Of a stretch of 64,000 nt of DNA, positions 20,326 through 30,393 are shown piece by piece. The notes beneath the pieces were generated by a model that had not been told where the DNA came from, did no database searches, and worked only from the letters and a program-made list of their open reading frames with translations. Numbering within the stretch: position 1 is the stretch's first letter; every line of letters starts with the position of its first letter. Location: the NCBI GenBank assembly GCA_026770025.1, contig JAMXDE010000042.1, positions 310,001 through 374,000 of the forward strand. Reading direction: 5' to 3'. The position numbers were made by a program, and so were the translations under genes. Source of the DNA: Craspedostauros australis (Eukaryota > Bacillariophyta > Bacillariophyceae > Mastogloiales > Achnanthaceae).

Positions 20326-22923
20326 ATGACGCCACCAAGGAAACGAGCCCCTCGCTTCTTGAAAAAGGGAGTCGACGCCAAGCTCCTCATCCGTGAGCTT
20401 GCAGCTGATCCCAACTTGTGGATGTGGGAGCCTCGCCACATCCGAGACAAGTATCCGACCCTCGCAAAGTATCCAGCAAAGAACTTCATCAAAGGGTATG
20501 TGATGCTGAAGAAAACGCTCGTGAAGAACAAGATCTTTTTTGGTAAGTCAACTCCAATGCAGGCAATGTGTGGGCCCGACCACTCGGTGGACACATTCGT
20601 TTGGGGTGGTGGCGATTGCCCTGTTGCATTTCTTGTCCTCAAACTTTGCTTTGATCATGCTGCACAAACACATCACAACTCACAAGCAACCACTCGATCT
20701 CTTCATCTGTTTGCTTTTGTGAGGGTTTTGGCAGCAAATGGACGCTTCAATCCAGACGCATCAGGTAACTTGGCCATGCATCTTCGCCCCATCGATGAGC
20801 CAGAGGGCTTCGACAACACAAAGCCCTCGAAATCTCCTCCTGCAAAAGCCGTTGCAGAAACCACAACAACACCCACAATGACAGCACTCTCCGAAAACGC
20901 TGCCACCAACACAGACAAGAGCTGCCATGGAGAAGGGGATCAAAACCCATCTTCGCAAATGGCATCAAGCACCAATGGGTCGGTCCCAAATGTTGCCTTC
21001 CTCAATGATGACTGGGCCATGGGCGACTTTGGCGAGGAAATTTCATCAGTGTTTGGTCGAGAAATGGACTTCGATGATGACATTGAAGTTGTGGGCATGA
21101 CAGGCCCTCCACCATACAACTCACTGACAGCAAGATATGGTCATTTCTTTGACATGGCCGAGAACTCTCGCGTCGCCCAGTTCTCTTCCGTCCCAACACA
21201 TGTGGACGTCTTCTACACTACGCAATTGTGGAGGCCGAAGGGAGAGGCATTCCGGATGATCAGCATCGACTTCTACATGCCTGCAGCCACCATCCAGCAG
21301 GATACACAGCTGACCATTCAATATCGCGAAGTGGGTGGGGTGCCTCGGCCCTTTGTGGTGCTGAAGTATCGGCCTCCAGTGGCCATTGGGGCAAAGGGGG
21401 GTATTGCAAAGGCCATTTGCAACCTTCAGGCGACCCACTTCGTCGACGCAGCACAGAAGGCACAAGCACACGACCTGCAAATGCAGAAGGCCGGTTTTGC
21501 AAAGGGGCACTGGTGCGAAATGCTCGTGCCGATGCCCTTTGCTATCGACACCATGTTCTGCCCATCCGCTTGCGGCACGCTGGGGGGCGTTGTCTGGCTC
21601 AATCATGTGATGCCAGACAACAATGGGCAACCACGTAAAGTCCTCATCTTGTCGACGAGGGTGAAGGAGAAGACAACGACTGTGGGAATGACGTGCAAGT
21701 TTTCAAAAATGCACGCACTTGGTTTCAACTCAGGCGGAACCAATGCCATCGACAAAGGGGCCAAGTCACAAATGCTACCTTCACAGTCACACAGAATCCC
21801 CCAATACACGGACAACAACAGCAACTCCAGCAACCCGCCATCTGCCAGCAATGCCCAGAAGGTGACCCCATGGCCACAACCCTTACAACCCAGGAGCCCA
21901 ATGGGCAGCCGCATTCAACCACGCTTCCGATCGGCAAGAACGACAAAGAATCTCCGCACCTTTGGAGCACGCAACATGCTTCATGGAGATGATCAATCAG
22001 TCACGACGCAGGTGACTCAGGTGTTGGAAGCCCAACTCGAATGCCAGGTTGAGAGGGTGGCCGAACTTGAGCTGAGGGTGGCACTGCGAAAGCAGGCTGC
22101 CAGAGAAAGGGCAGAGCTGAGACGGCAAGGACAGCTCAACCAGAGCCGTCCGGGAATGGTGGTGACTGGCGGTACAGCTTCTGACGAGGCTGCCAGAAAC
22201 CTTCCTGATGGCGTCTTCAACAAAATGGACGACCTCACCAGACCGTATTTCGTAAAGGGCCCAGGATCAGTCCAGCACCCGGCAATGATGCAGAATGGTC
22301 AGACTGGGACGGGCAACATGCAGTCGACGAATCCGCAGCAACTCAGCACAGGACAGATCCTTCCGCACGGACGGGAGGAAGGAATATCGGCAACAACAAC
22401 AGCTCAGATGTCTCCTCCACCAACACAAGATGTTGATCCATGTGAAGGAATGCTGGTCCTTGCGGACCAAGCCAACAAACTGACAGAGGCAGCAGCGGTG
22501 GGAGCAGCAGCAGCAGAAGCAACCAACCTTGCAACTGCAACAACCACCATCACAGCAGGGTCCACAGCTGTAAATACGAATCAGAATCCGGAAGGAGAGA
22601 ATGTGAGGCAATCCGCAGGCAGTGCAGGCGCTCAGATGACCAGTCAGGAGGCGCCAAACCAACCTGAAGGCGGAGGGGATGGGCCAACAACCAACTACTC
22701 CTTGGTCGAAGATGTTGAGATAGTGCAGGACCCAACAGCACCATTGAATGCTGCAGAAGCACCATTGAATGTTGATGAAGCACCATTGAATGTTGATGAG
22801 GCACCATTGAATGTTGACGAGGCACCATTGAATGTTGACGAGGCAATGGACATGACCGGAGATGGAGAGAGGCAGGGTGACAATGGAGGCAGTGACGGAA
22901 ACGAGCATGACACAACAAACTAA
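20326..22923 (+). CDS. Transposon-associated protein of unknown function (2 exons, 801 aa)
   Basis: Exon 1 is 20326-20542 and exon 2 is 20735-22923. The 192-bp intron begins GTAAGT and ends TTGGCAG, phase 1; it is a multiple of three, so the frame is also open when unspliced. The N-terminus is basic ('PPRKRAPRFLKKG') and followed by a Trp-containing helical segment ('PNLWMWEPRHIRDKYPTL'). The middle (about residues 190-400) is compact and looks folded. A charged, probable coiled coil follows at about 502-541 ('VERVAELELRVALRKQAARE'). The tail is low-complexity and holds five heptads of the type APLN-V-D-E (about 740-776). Family not recognised. A DNA-binding partner of the transposase, the role of the Myb-like protein in Harbinger elements, is an inference from position only. 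Confidence 0.72.
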   Translation: MTPPRKRAPRFLKKGVDAKLLIRELAADPNLWMWEPRHIRDKYPTLAKYPAKNFIKGYVMLKKTLVKNKIFFGKSTPMQAMCGPDHSVDTFVWGGGDCPVAFLVLKLCFDHAAQTHHNSQATTRSLHLFAFVRVLAANGRFNPDASGNLAMHLRPIDEPEGFDNTKPSKSPPAKAVAETTTTPTMTALSENAATNTDKSCHGEGDQNPSSQMASSTNGSVPNVAFLNDDWAMGDFGEEISSVFGREMDFDDDIEVVGMTGPPPYNSLTARYGHFFDMAENSRVAQFSSVPTHVDVFYTTQLWRPKGEAFRMISIDFYMPAATIQQDTQLTIQYREVGGVPRPFVVLKYRPPVAIGAKGGIAKAICNLQATHFVDAAQKAQAHDLQMQKAGFAKGHWCEMLVPMPFAIDTMFCPSACGTLGGVVWLNHVMPDNNGQPRKVLILSTRVKEKTTTVGMTCKFSKMHALGFNSGGTNAIDKGAKSQMLPSQSHRIPQYTDNNSNSSNPPSASNAQKVTPWPQPLQPRSPMGSRIQPRFRSARTTKNLRTFGARNMLHGDDQSVTTQVTQVLEAQLECQVERVAELELRVALRKQAARERAELRRQGQLNQSRPGMVVTGGTASDEAARNLPDGVFNKMDDLTRPYFVKGPGSVQHPAMMQNGQTGTGNMQSTNPQQLSTGQILPHGREEGISATTTAQMSPPPTQDVDPCEGMLVLADQANKLTEAAAVGAAAAEATNLATATTTITAGSTAVNTNQNPEGENVRQSAGSAGAQMTSQEAPNQPEGGGDGPTTNYSLVEDVEIVQDPTAPLNAAEAPLNVDEAPLNVDEAPLNVDEAPLNVDEAMDMTGDGERQGDNGGSDGNEHDTTN

Positions 22924-23331
22924 GCAGCAACCACGTGAGAAATAGATACACACCTTTGAAGAATCTATTGTGGATGTAGTGTGCTCATGATAGTCGGAAC
23001 AAACGAGGAAGTACTGAATGGTTGATTTGTACCACAAGAAGAATGACATTGTGTGGGTAGTGGGAGAGTAGAAGGAAGCACAAGTTGGCCATGACAATGA
23101 GGAATGTCCGGACAACACACACGATCAGGCGACAGGGTGTAAAAGTCAAAAATGGAGCCACGAATCTGGGTTTTGCATAAATCAGGATGATTGTGCAAAC
23201 AACTGACAGGAAGAAGGCTGAAAGATGGCAAATTTTCAGTTTGGTTTTTGACTTTTGGACTGTAGATTATGGAAGAAACTGTTGTTGCCTTATCATGGGA
23301 AATGAAAAATTACCGTCTTTCCCCCCCCCCC
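22924..23331. other. Right end of the candidate transposon
   Basis: AT-rich 3' flank ending in eleven C just before a TTA trinucleotide. No gene is seen. Confidence 0.35.
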
Positions 23332-23334
23332 TTA

Positions 23335-23748
23335 GCGAAGGATGAACCTTTCTGTGGAAGGAGACGAGATGTTGCCAACAAATTCTGTCCGAAATGGCGC
23401 CACGTCGATTCGTGTGAAGAGAAGATCTCCAACCGCACGTCTCGGCGGCTTGTTGGGAGGATCTTTGCCGAATTCCGCGAAACATGCCTCCACCTGTTCT
23501 GCCAAGATGTTGGTTTCTCGGTTTTCCTCGGCGCATGTTGCTGGCGCCGCGGGGATACCCAGTCGCATTCATTTGTCCAACGACTGATGCCTCTACAACT
23601 CTTATGCTCTGTGGAAGTCTCTGTTGGTGGAGAGTGCAACGACGGCACTTATGTTTATATGAAATGCTACGGATGTGGTAGTTTATGCATTGGTGCGTGC
23701 AGCGCCGTACTCGCACGTATTGTATGTATTGTACCTACTGTGGCGGGA
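23335..23748. other. 3' flank of P450-2
   Basis: No gene is recognised between the proposed transposon end and the stop codon of P450-2. Confidence 0.4.
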
Positions 23749-25503
23749 TTACTCCCGGCGACGTGCAAAGTCGACATACACGTCGTGGGGATTGAAGTTG
23801 AGGTTGAGCAACAGCTTTGGTTGCGGGGCGTTCTGGGTTGGACTGACTTCGAAGGAGTACAGGATGGTGGCCAGCGATGATCGGATCTTGGTCAGTGCCA
23901 GGGAACTTCCAATGCAGTGACGGGGCGTCAGCGAAAACGCAATGTTGCGCGCGTGGGGATCATCCCTCATGGCCCCCACCTTCTTGTGGATCTCGCGGTT
24001 CGGGATGAACTTGTCCGCGTCGGGGTTGTCTGGCGTGGACAGACGGTTCACGCAGAGCGGCATCACGACCACCGTGCTGTGCTTGGGGATGGTGTAGGCC
24101 TTGTCGCCGCGGCCGATCTCGACATCCCGGGTCGCGCGCCGGCTGACGAGAGTTGGCGAATACAATCGCAGGGCTTCGTTGATGACCTGGTTCAAGAAGA
24201 CGCACTTGGAGAGGTCGTGCAGCGTCGGTTCGGCTCCCAACGGCTCGATCTCGTCGTACACTCGCTCTTGGTACTCGGGATGGGTGGCCAGCTCCCACAG
24301 GGTCCAGGTCAGGACGGATGCGGTGGAGTCATAGGCGCCGTACAGGAGGAGGCGCAGATTGCCCAGGAGGTACCCATCCTCCATCTTGTCCTCGGCCTTG
24401 AGAAGACCGGAGAGCATGTCCTTGTTGTACAGGTTGGCTTGGTCCGGTTGGTTCTTGGAGGACGAGCCAGCGGCTGCGGCGGCGAGATCCTTCTTACGTT
24501 GGTCCACGGCATCCATGAAGAACTTGTCCAAGCGCTTCAGCGCCTGGTTGAACTTGGTGAAGTGCGTGGCGCTGCGCAGAGGATCGCGGTTGCGGATGGC
24601 GGCTTCGGTATCGAGGTACAAGATATCGTGGTACATGGTGGCCTTGGCGCCGTCTCTCAATGCCTTCGCAGCATTGAAGGTCTTGGAGACGGTGACCATG
24701 CCGGAGATGTCCACCATCAAGTGCTTGGCCTGGACGAACATGTCGAGGCCCAAGCGCGGGTCTTCGCCTGCCTCCGCTGTTGCGGATGTTGTTGCGGATG
24801 GGAATTTGCTGGCCTCGTTCTGCGCATCCCAGAAGGGGAACAGGCATTCTTCGACCAAGTCGCGGGTGGAGTCGTGCGCGTGCGAGATGATGGTGGAGGT
24901 TGGTGTTCCGGCCTTTCGCTGCAGCCTCAGTTGGTGGTGGCCGTCTGGCATCGTCAAAATCGACGGCCCGAGCAGCGGGAGGACGCCGCGGTAGCCTTCA
25001 TCCAAGGGCTTTTCGAAGGCGGGTTCGTGGCGCTGTTTCTTGCCATTCACGATCTTCGCGGTTGGCGCAGTGCTCGCGGTCTGCCTGAGGATGTCCATGA
25101 CGCAGTACGGATCCATGGCCAAGATGAAGGACTGGGCGATGGGAGTGTGGTATGGATGGAATCCCCACTGCCGGACAACCCCGTGCCCTTTCTCATGGAA
25201 TTCTTTGGTGATGTTGAGGAAGGCATCGGAGATGTCGGCCACCTTGACTCCCTCCGAGATGGTGATGCTCGGTGCCCAGATGATCGGCCCCAGATCGGCG
25301 GTGATGGGGTACTTGTGATTCATTGGCGATGGACCGGGCAGGGCGTTGACCATCCGGATGAATCGGATCCGGCGGCGGAACCATGAGACGAGGGAGCAGA
25401 TGGTGTACACCAGCGCGGCGACCAGGACATAGCTGCTGATTGATGCGAAGGTCGGCACGATCGCCGACACATCGATGCTTTGGAAATAGGATGCCACTTC
25501 CAT
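23749..25503 (-). CDS. Cytochrome P450, tandem paralogue 2
   Basis: 584 aa, one exon. A hydrophobic anchor lies at about 18-38, followed by basic residues and the hinge 'LPGPSPMNHKYP'. The I-helix carries GAYDSTAS (about 389-396), the K-helix EALR (443-446), and the meander 'DADKFIPNRE'. The haem-binding loop is 'FSLTPRHCIG' with Cys530; as in paralogue 1, Thr replaces the normally conserved Gly. It is colinear with paralogue 3 over nearly its whole length and somewhat further from paralogue 1. Ala-rich loops replace the poly-Ser loop of paralogue 1. Probably an ER-anchored monooxygenase; substrate unknown. Confidence 0.88.
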   Translation of the reverse strand: MEVASYFQSIDVSAIVPTFASISSYVLVAALVYTICSLVSWFRRRIRFIRMVNALPGPSPMNHKYPITADLGPIIWAPSITISEGVKVADISDAFLNITKEFHEKGHGVVRQWGFHPYHTPIAQSFILAMDPYCVMDILRQTASTAPTAKIVNGKKQRHEPAFEKPLDEGYRGVLPLLGPSILTMPDGHHQLRLQRKAGTPTSTIISHAHDSTRDLVEECLFPFWDAQNEASKFPSATTSATAEAGEDPRLGLDMFVQAKHLMVDISGMVTVSKTFNAAKALRDGAKATMYHDILYLDTEAAIRNRDPLRSATHFTKFNQALKRLDKFFMDAVDQRKKDLAAAAAGSSSKNQPDQANLYNKDMLSGLLKAEDKMEDGYLLGNLRLLLYGAYDSTASVLTWTLWELATHPEYQERVYDEIEPLGAEPTLHDLSKCVFLNQVINEALRLYSPTLVSRRATRDVEIGRGDKAYTIPKHSTVVVMPLCVNRLSTPDNPDADKFIPNREIHKKVGAMRDDPHARNIAFSLTPRHCIGSSLALTKIRSSLATILYSFEVSPTQNAPQPKLLLNLNFNPHDVYVDFARRRE

Positions 25504-27575
25504 GACGGATGGAGTTGCGAAGTTGCGGTACTTGTGGTGCCTGCGGAGCTGAGATGGTTTTGCGTGAAGACGCTGTGGGGATTGGGTGTTGTGGCGTTGA
25601 GGAGTTGGCGAGACGCGAGATTATGATCATGATGATGATCTCGGTCACTCTCTGGGCTGCTGACGAAGATTGCTTCGTTGTCGCACGAGCACAGCACGAG
25701 CACGAGTATGCGCGCGTTGGCGTTTGCGTCCGGTCTCTTCCGTTGACGCCTGCGTATCTTGGTACCAGAAGTCAGTTCGGGTGAAGGATGCGTGGGGAGA
25801 GACCTGTTGGGAGCATGCTGGGGCGTGATGCTCTGCACCATGATACGATACCAGTTCTACACGGCCTGTGCCATCCTCGTCCAAGAGCTCGTTGAAATCG
25901 TGTCAGAATGAATGACTTGTTGCTCTCTGGGTTGCTCGGAACATGATGCCCTTCGTTCAGTGTCACCTCAGGCAGGTCATCACATCGTATGGAAGTGCCA
26001 GTGCAAGTTCGTTGATCGTGCTCATGGAGAACTCGTCATGACATGGTGTGAAGAAGCAGGTATGAGTGCAAGCGCAAGTACGAGGTATTGTGCTGCGAGT
26101 GGGAGCGTACAATACTCGTGCTTCTCGATCAAAAAAGTGACCTCCTTGGGCGATGGAAATGGCGATGACCGATCGCTGATCACAACGCGTGATGCCTGGC
26201 GCTGGGACGTCGTCAATGAAATGGGGGTCCTTTGTTCCGCCACTGAGGGTGCAGGTCACACTCTGACATCTTCTACATGTGGGCTGCCATCGAGGCGGTG
26301 CTCTGTTGCCTCCCACCACCAGAGCCGCTCTCCCTCATCTTTTCCGATCGTGGCGGAGCAAATCGACGTCAAGAACGGTGCTGTTGCCTCAAGATTTATT
26401 GTGGGTACAAGTTGTGAAAGTGAGATTTGGGGAAGGGACGAGAAAATCAGTGAGTGCACCAGAGAACACAGAACGAAGCGGGAGAACTTGACGCATCGCA
26501 CCTTCGGCCCGAAATCACTTTTCTTGGCATCAACAAACGTTAAATGAGTACTTTATTCACGAATAAGAGCGGCTGATTCGGTATTTTATTCAGATCAATT
26601 ACCCATTTGCCGTAACTATTGAAACGCGCCATCAAAGAAGATGAAGAGTTGTAAATGGACACTCTATCTGCGCTGAGAACTGACTGGTGGACACGGCGCA
26701 CAAGTTAATACTCGGACGTTGTATCCATTCCTGAGAATCTCACCCGCCAGTATTAAGAAATAAGTTGAAGCGGTGTGAATCGAAAACAGAACGAGGGAGA
26801 CAGAAGAGATATTTGTACGACCTACCATAAAAGTACAGAACGTTACCTGTGCGCGAGAATCTGTCAAAGAGTTCATTGGGTGGGATCGCTGCGACAGGTG
26901 ATCGATGGATCTGCCTGCTCGAATCGTCGCCTCGTCTGGCACGGTGGTGGTTGTGGCCAGCAAGAAGTTGGTGGCGGTTACACTGCGGTCAAGGTGCATC
27001 CCGAAGGATCGCCAAGAACGAGAACCAAAAGATCCAGCTGAGAGACAGAAAGGAGAACAAATCGCGAAAAGAAGCGGTGAACAGAACTAATCGGCGCAGG
27101 GGAGCACTTTAATCTTTGGTGCGTGATGCGCGCAACGGTACCTCGACGCGAGTTTCACCGCACCACACCGCATCACATCACGCCACACTTCCTTCACAAG
27201 CGCCCCGGGAGTTGAGTTCCGTGACTTTTCGTGACTGTGCCGTTTGACATGTATATTCTATGTTGTATTATGCACTACTCTACTCGTATTACATTTGTGT
27301 CATTGCGTCGGTGATGTTTCTCGTGTCCTCTGGCCGGTACATTCATTCGGTGTCGTGTGGCTCCCGGAGGTTCCCAGAGTGGATGTAATCAGCGCTTTGC
27401 TTGTGACTCGTACGCCATGGTGTGGTGTGGTATGGTACAAGGTATGGCGTGGTGTATCGTGTTCGTACTCGTACTCGTACGATCTCTAGGTATTCGTGGC
27501 TCGCATGTGCGTGCTTGTGTCTTTCGTTTGTTTGTGTTTTCGTTGGTTCGTTTGTACAGGGGGGCGTGAGCGGGA
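25504..27575. other. Intergenic between P450-2 and P450-3
   Basis: About 2.1 kb with no recognisable gene. The open frame at 25912-26547 (+) lacks any domain. Repeated GTATGG, GTGTGG and CGTACTCG motifs near 27410-27490 form a short low-complexity patch. Confidence 0.45.
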
Positions 27576-29453
27576 TTACTTCTCGCGACGTGCGAAGTCG
27601 ACATAGACGTTGTGGGGATTGAAATTGAGGTTCAGCAACAGTTTTGGTTCTGGTGCGTTCTTCGTCGGAGTAATCTTGAAGCTGTACAGGATGGTGGCCA
27701 GCGATGTTCGGATCTCGGTCAATGCTAGCGGACTCCCGATGCAGTGGCGTGGCGCGAGCGAGAATGCAAGATTGCGTGCATGGGCATCGTCTTTCATGGT
27801 GCACGCCTTCTTGTTGATCTCGCGTTCAGGAATGAACTTGTCTGCATCGGGGTTGTCCGGTGTGGATAGTCTGTTGACGGTGAGCGGGAAGACAAACACC
27901 GAGCTCCCCTTGGGGATGGTGTAGGACTTGTCGCCGCGTCCGATGGTAACATCTCTCGTCGCACGGCGAGTGATGGATGTTGGCGCGTAGAGGCGCAGGG
28001 TCTCGTTGATGATCTGGTTCAAGAAGGTGCACTTGCAGAGCTCGTGATGAGCCGGTTGCGGGCCCAGCGGCTTGATCTCCTCTTCGTACAGCCGCCGTTG
28101 GTATTCGGGGTTCTTCGCGATCTCCCAGAGCGCCCATGTGAGGACTGATGCTGTGGAGTTGTAGGCGCCGTACAGAAACAGGCGGAGGTTGCCCAGAAGG
28201 TAGCCGTCGTCCATCTTGCCTTCGGCCTTGAGCAGGCCCGAGAGCAGATCTTGGTTGTACATATCCCGTTGGTGCTTGTTGGATGCTGTTGAGCCGGCAG
28301 CCTGAAGCGCGAGGTTCTTCTTGCGTGCTGCGACCGAGCTCATCATGAAGGTGTTGACACGGTCGAGGGCCTGGTTGAATTTGCTGAAGTGCGTGATGCT
28401 GCGTGTCGGATCGCGACAGCGATTAGCCGCTTCGCTGTCCAAGTATTGGATGTCGTGATACATGCCGGCCTTGTTGCCATCCCTCAGCGCTTTCACAGCG
28501 CCAAAAGTTCGCGACACCGTGATCATCCCAGCGATGTCCACCGTCAGATGCTTGGCCTGAACGAACAGGTCGAGGCCTGCGTGAGGCGACGTCGATGCTG
28601 AAGGTGATGCTGACTGTCTCTTCTTGGCCTGCTGGTCCCAGAAGGGAAACAGATAGTCTTGAACCAAGTGGCGAGTGGAGTTGTGCGCGTGTGAGATGAT
28701 GGTGGAGGTTGGAGTGCCAGCCTTGCGTTGCAACTTGAGGCGGGGGTGGCCGTCCGGCAGCGTCACGATGGATGGTCCAAGCAGCGGGAGGACGCCGCGG
28801 TATGCCTCGTCCAACGGCTTTTCGAAGGCAGGCTCGGCTCGTCTGCTCTTGCTGCTGGTTGTGGACTTGGTGGACTTGGTGCGTGCGTTGCTTGTCGACG
28901 CTGTGGTTGCCGTCTGCTTGAGGATGTCCATGATGCAGTACGGATCCATGACCATGATGAAGGACTGGGCGATGGGTGTGTGGTATGGATGGAATCCCCA
29001 CTGTCGGACCAGTCCATGTCCTTTCTCGTGGAACTCCTTGGTCAAGCCCAAGAAGATGTGAGCGACGTCGGGGATGGCAACTCCCTCCGAGACGGTGACG
29101 TTGGGTGCTCCGAAGATGGGGCCGAGATCGGCTGTGACGGGATACTTGTGATTGTTCACAGACGGACCGGGCAGTTTGTTGACCATGCGGATGAATCGGA
29201 TGCGGTGTTGGAACCATGAGACTAGTCGTGAGATGATGCACAGCACCACGATGAGCAAAAGTGAGTTGGTCGTCGTGATGGGGATGTCGCGCATCCCCAG
29301 CATGGCTGTGCTGATGAAACCTGAAGCGCGCGTCATGAAGGACGGGGTGGGCTTTGGCATTGGCTTCAGGTGAAGCTTGCGTCTTCGTGTTGCGCTTCGC
29401 CACATCGTGAAATTGTCTGGGTTGTTGTTGGAATTGGTGATCGCACTGTTCAT
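27576..29453 (-). CDS. Cytochrome P450, tandem paralogue 3
   Basis: 625 aa from an ATG at 29451-29453. The frame is open for another 154 residues upstream, but that part is His/Thr/Ser repeat-rich without a domain, so I take it as leader. A hydrophobic anchor ('SLLLIVVLCIISRLVSWF') precedes the 'LPGPSVNNHKYP' hinge. The I-helix has AYNSTAS (Asp replaced by Asn relative to the other two), the K-helix has ETLR, and the haem loop is 'FSLAPRHCIG' with Cys571. The usual loop Gly is Ala here. The Asp-to-Asn change sits in the oxygen-activation motif and might alter proton delivery. The N-terminus ahead of the anchor is longer than in the paralogues. Substrate unknown. Confidence 0.84.
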   Translation of the reverse strand: MNSAITNSNNNPDNFTMWRSATRRRKLHLKPMPKPTPSFMTRASGFISTAMLGMRDIPITTTNSLLLIVVLCIISRLVSWFQHRIRFIRMVNKLPGPSVNNHKYPVTADLGPIFGAPNVTVSEGVAIPDVAHIFLGLTKEFHEKGHGLVRQWGFHPYHTPIAQSFIMVMDPYCIMDILKQTATTASTSNARTKSTKSTTSSKSRRAEPAFEKPLDEAYRGVLPLLGPSIVTLPDGHPRLKLQRKAGTPTSTIISHAHNSTRHLVQDYLFPFWDQQAKKRQSASPSASTSPHAGLDLFVQAKHLTVDIAGMITVSRTFGAVKALRDGNKAGMYHDIQYLDSEAANRCRDPTRSITHFSKFNQALDRVNTFMMSSVAARKKNLALQAAGSTASNKHQRDMYNQDLLSGLLKAEGKMDDGYLLGNLRLFLYGAYNSTASVLTWALWEIAKNPEYQRRLYEEEIKPLGPQPAHHELCKCTFLNQIINETLRLYAPTSITRRATRDVTIGRGDKSYTIPKGSSVFVFPLTVNRLSTPDNPDADKFIPEREINKKACTMKDDAHARNLAFSLAPRHCIGSPLALTEIRTSLATILYSFKITPTKNAPEPKLLLNLNFNPHNVYVDFARREK

Positions 29454-30393
29454 GGCGGTGAGTGATTGGTTGTGATTTTGGCGGTGCCGGTGACGATTTT
29501 GTGATCGTGATGGAGATGTGAATGTGGATGTGATTGTGGATGTGATTGTGGAAGTGTGGGCGTGTGGATGTGATCGTTGTATGAGTGTGGTACTCCCTCC
29601 AAATAATTGCATTCTTTGTTTTGTGAGAGGCCATGAAAATGTGGGGAGAAGATGTTTCCGATTTCGTTTGGTTGGTGCGAGTACTATCATGTCGGCTCCG
29701 CTCACAAATAAGCCGTGGTGGGGTGGAATGGGATGGTATGCCACGATGTGCATGTCGCGACTGCGGTGGGGCCGTGGTGATTGCTTTGGGGCTTCGATGA
29801 TTGCCTGGGTTCCCATGCGGGTGATCGTCGATTTTTGGTTGGGGATGCCCAGGGCCGAGATGGTGGGAGAAGTGACGAAAACTAGAGCATTGACAATCTC
29901 GCGAAGCGCTGGCATTTATGAGAAGCTCTGCACTTTGGCACTGAAGATTTAGCATCGTGGAATGATGCGCTCTTCGTCAACGCCGGTGGTGCGAAAGAGC
30001 TAGAACAACCGAAGGTCACGATGTAGTTCTCGTTCACTATGGGGATTGACCCCTTTGCATGTGGCTGCGAACCACTGCATATGAGTACGTGACTGCGGTG
30101 ACAATCTGCAGGTGAAGTTCGTGACTAATAAGAAAAAGACGAAGTTTGTGCGTGTGAAACTGTATGCAGCAGCGTGTGATCGAACGAGGGCGGCGACAGT
30201 GGCCGTGGCCGTACCTGTGCTTCGTGGCGCTCCTCCCTTGACATTTATTGTCCGATCACTCGCACTCGTATCACCGCAACCGATACTTTCCCGTTATGAA
30301 AGGGATCATGTTCGCTTCTTCTGTCTTGATGTTTTGCAATGATAGTTGCGTGTGCAACTGAAGCTGAGATCGTTGACACCACCTGCGCAGATG
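29454..30393. other. Intergenic, no gene recognised
   Basis: This lies upstream of P450-3 and includes the GTGTGGATGTGATT-type repeats near 29515-29580 that make the upstream frame open. Nothing else is seen. Confidence 0.45.

Larger units (their letters stand above)
15286..23331. mobile_element. Candidate Harbinger/PIF-like DNA transposon (about 8.0 kb)
   Basis: The stretch contains a DDE_Tnp_4-type transposase (-), a minisatellite field and a second long gene (+), the two-gene divergent plan known from Harbinger elements. At the left, TTA (15283-15285) is followed by six G; at the right, eleven C are followed by TTA (23332-23334). This would be a 3-bp TTA target duplication around G-starting ends, as in PIF/Harbinger elements. 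Beyond the G/C runs I cannot see convincing terminal inverted repeats, so the exact ends are tentative. The element lies between two members of a P450 tandem array, which supports insertion into a pre-existing cluster. Confidence 0.45.

Noticed and set aside
23917-25386. 489-codon frame on +
   Set aside because: It is the antisense shadow of P450-2, kept open by codon bias.
27389-27622. GTATGG/CGTACTCG low-complexity patch as a regulatory array
   Set aside because: Too short and irregular to support a binding-site array.
28423-29955. 510-codon frame on - overlapping P450-3
   Set aside because: It is another frame of the P450 gene and its repeat-rich leader; no domain.
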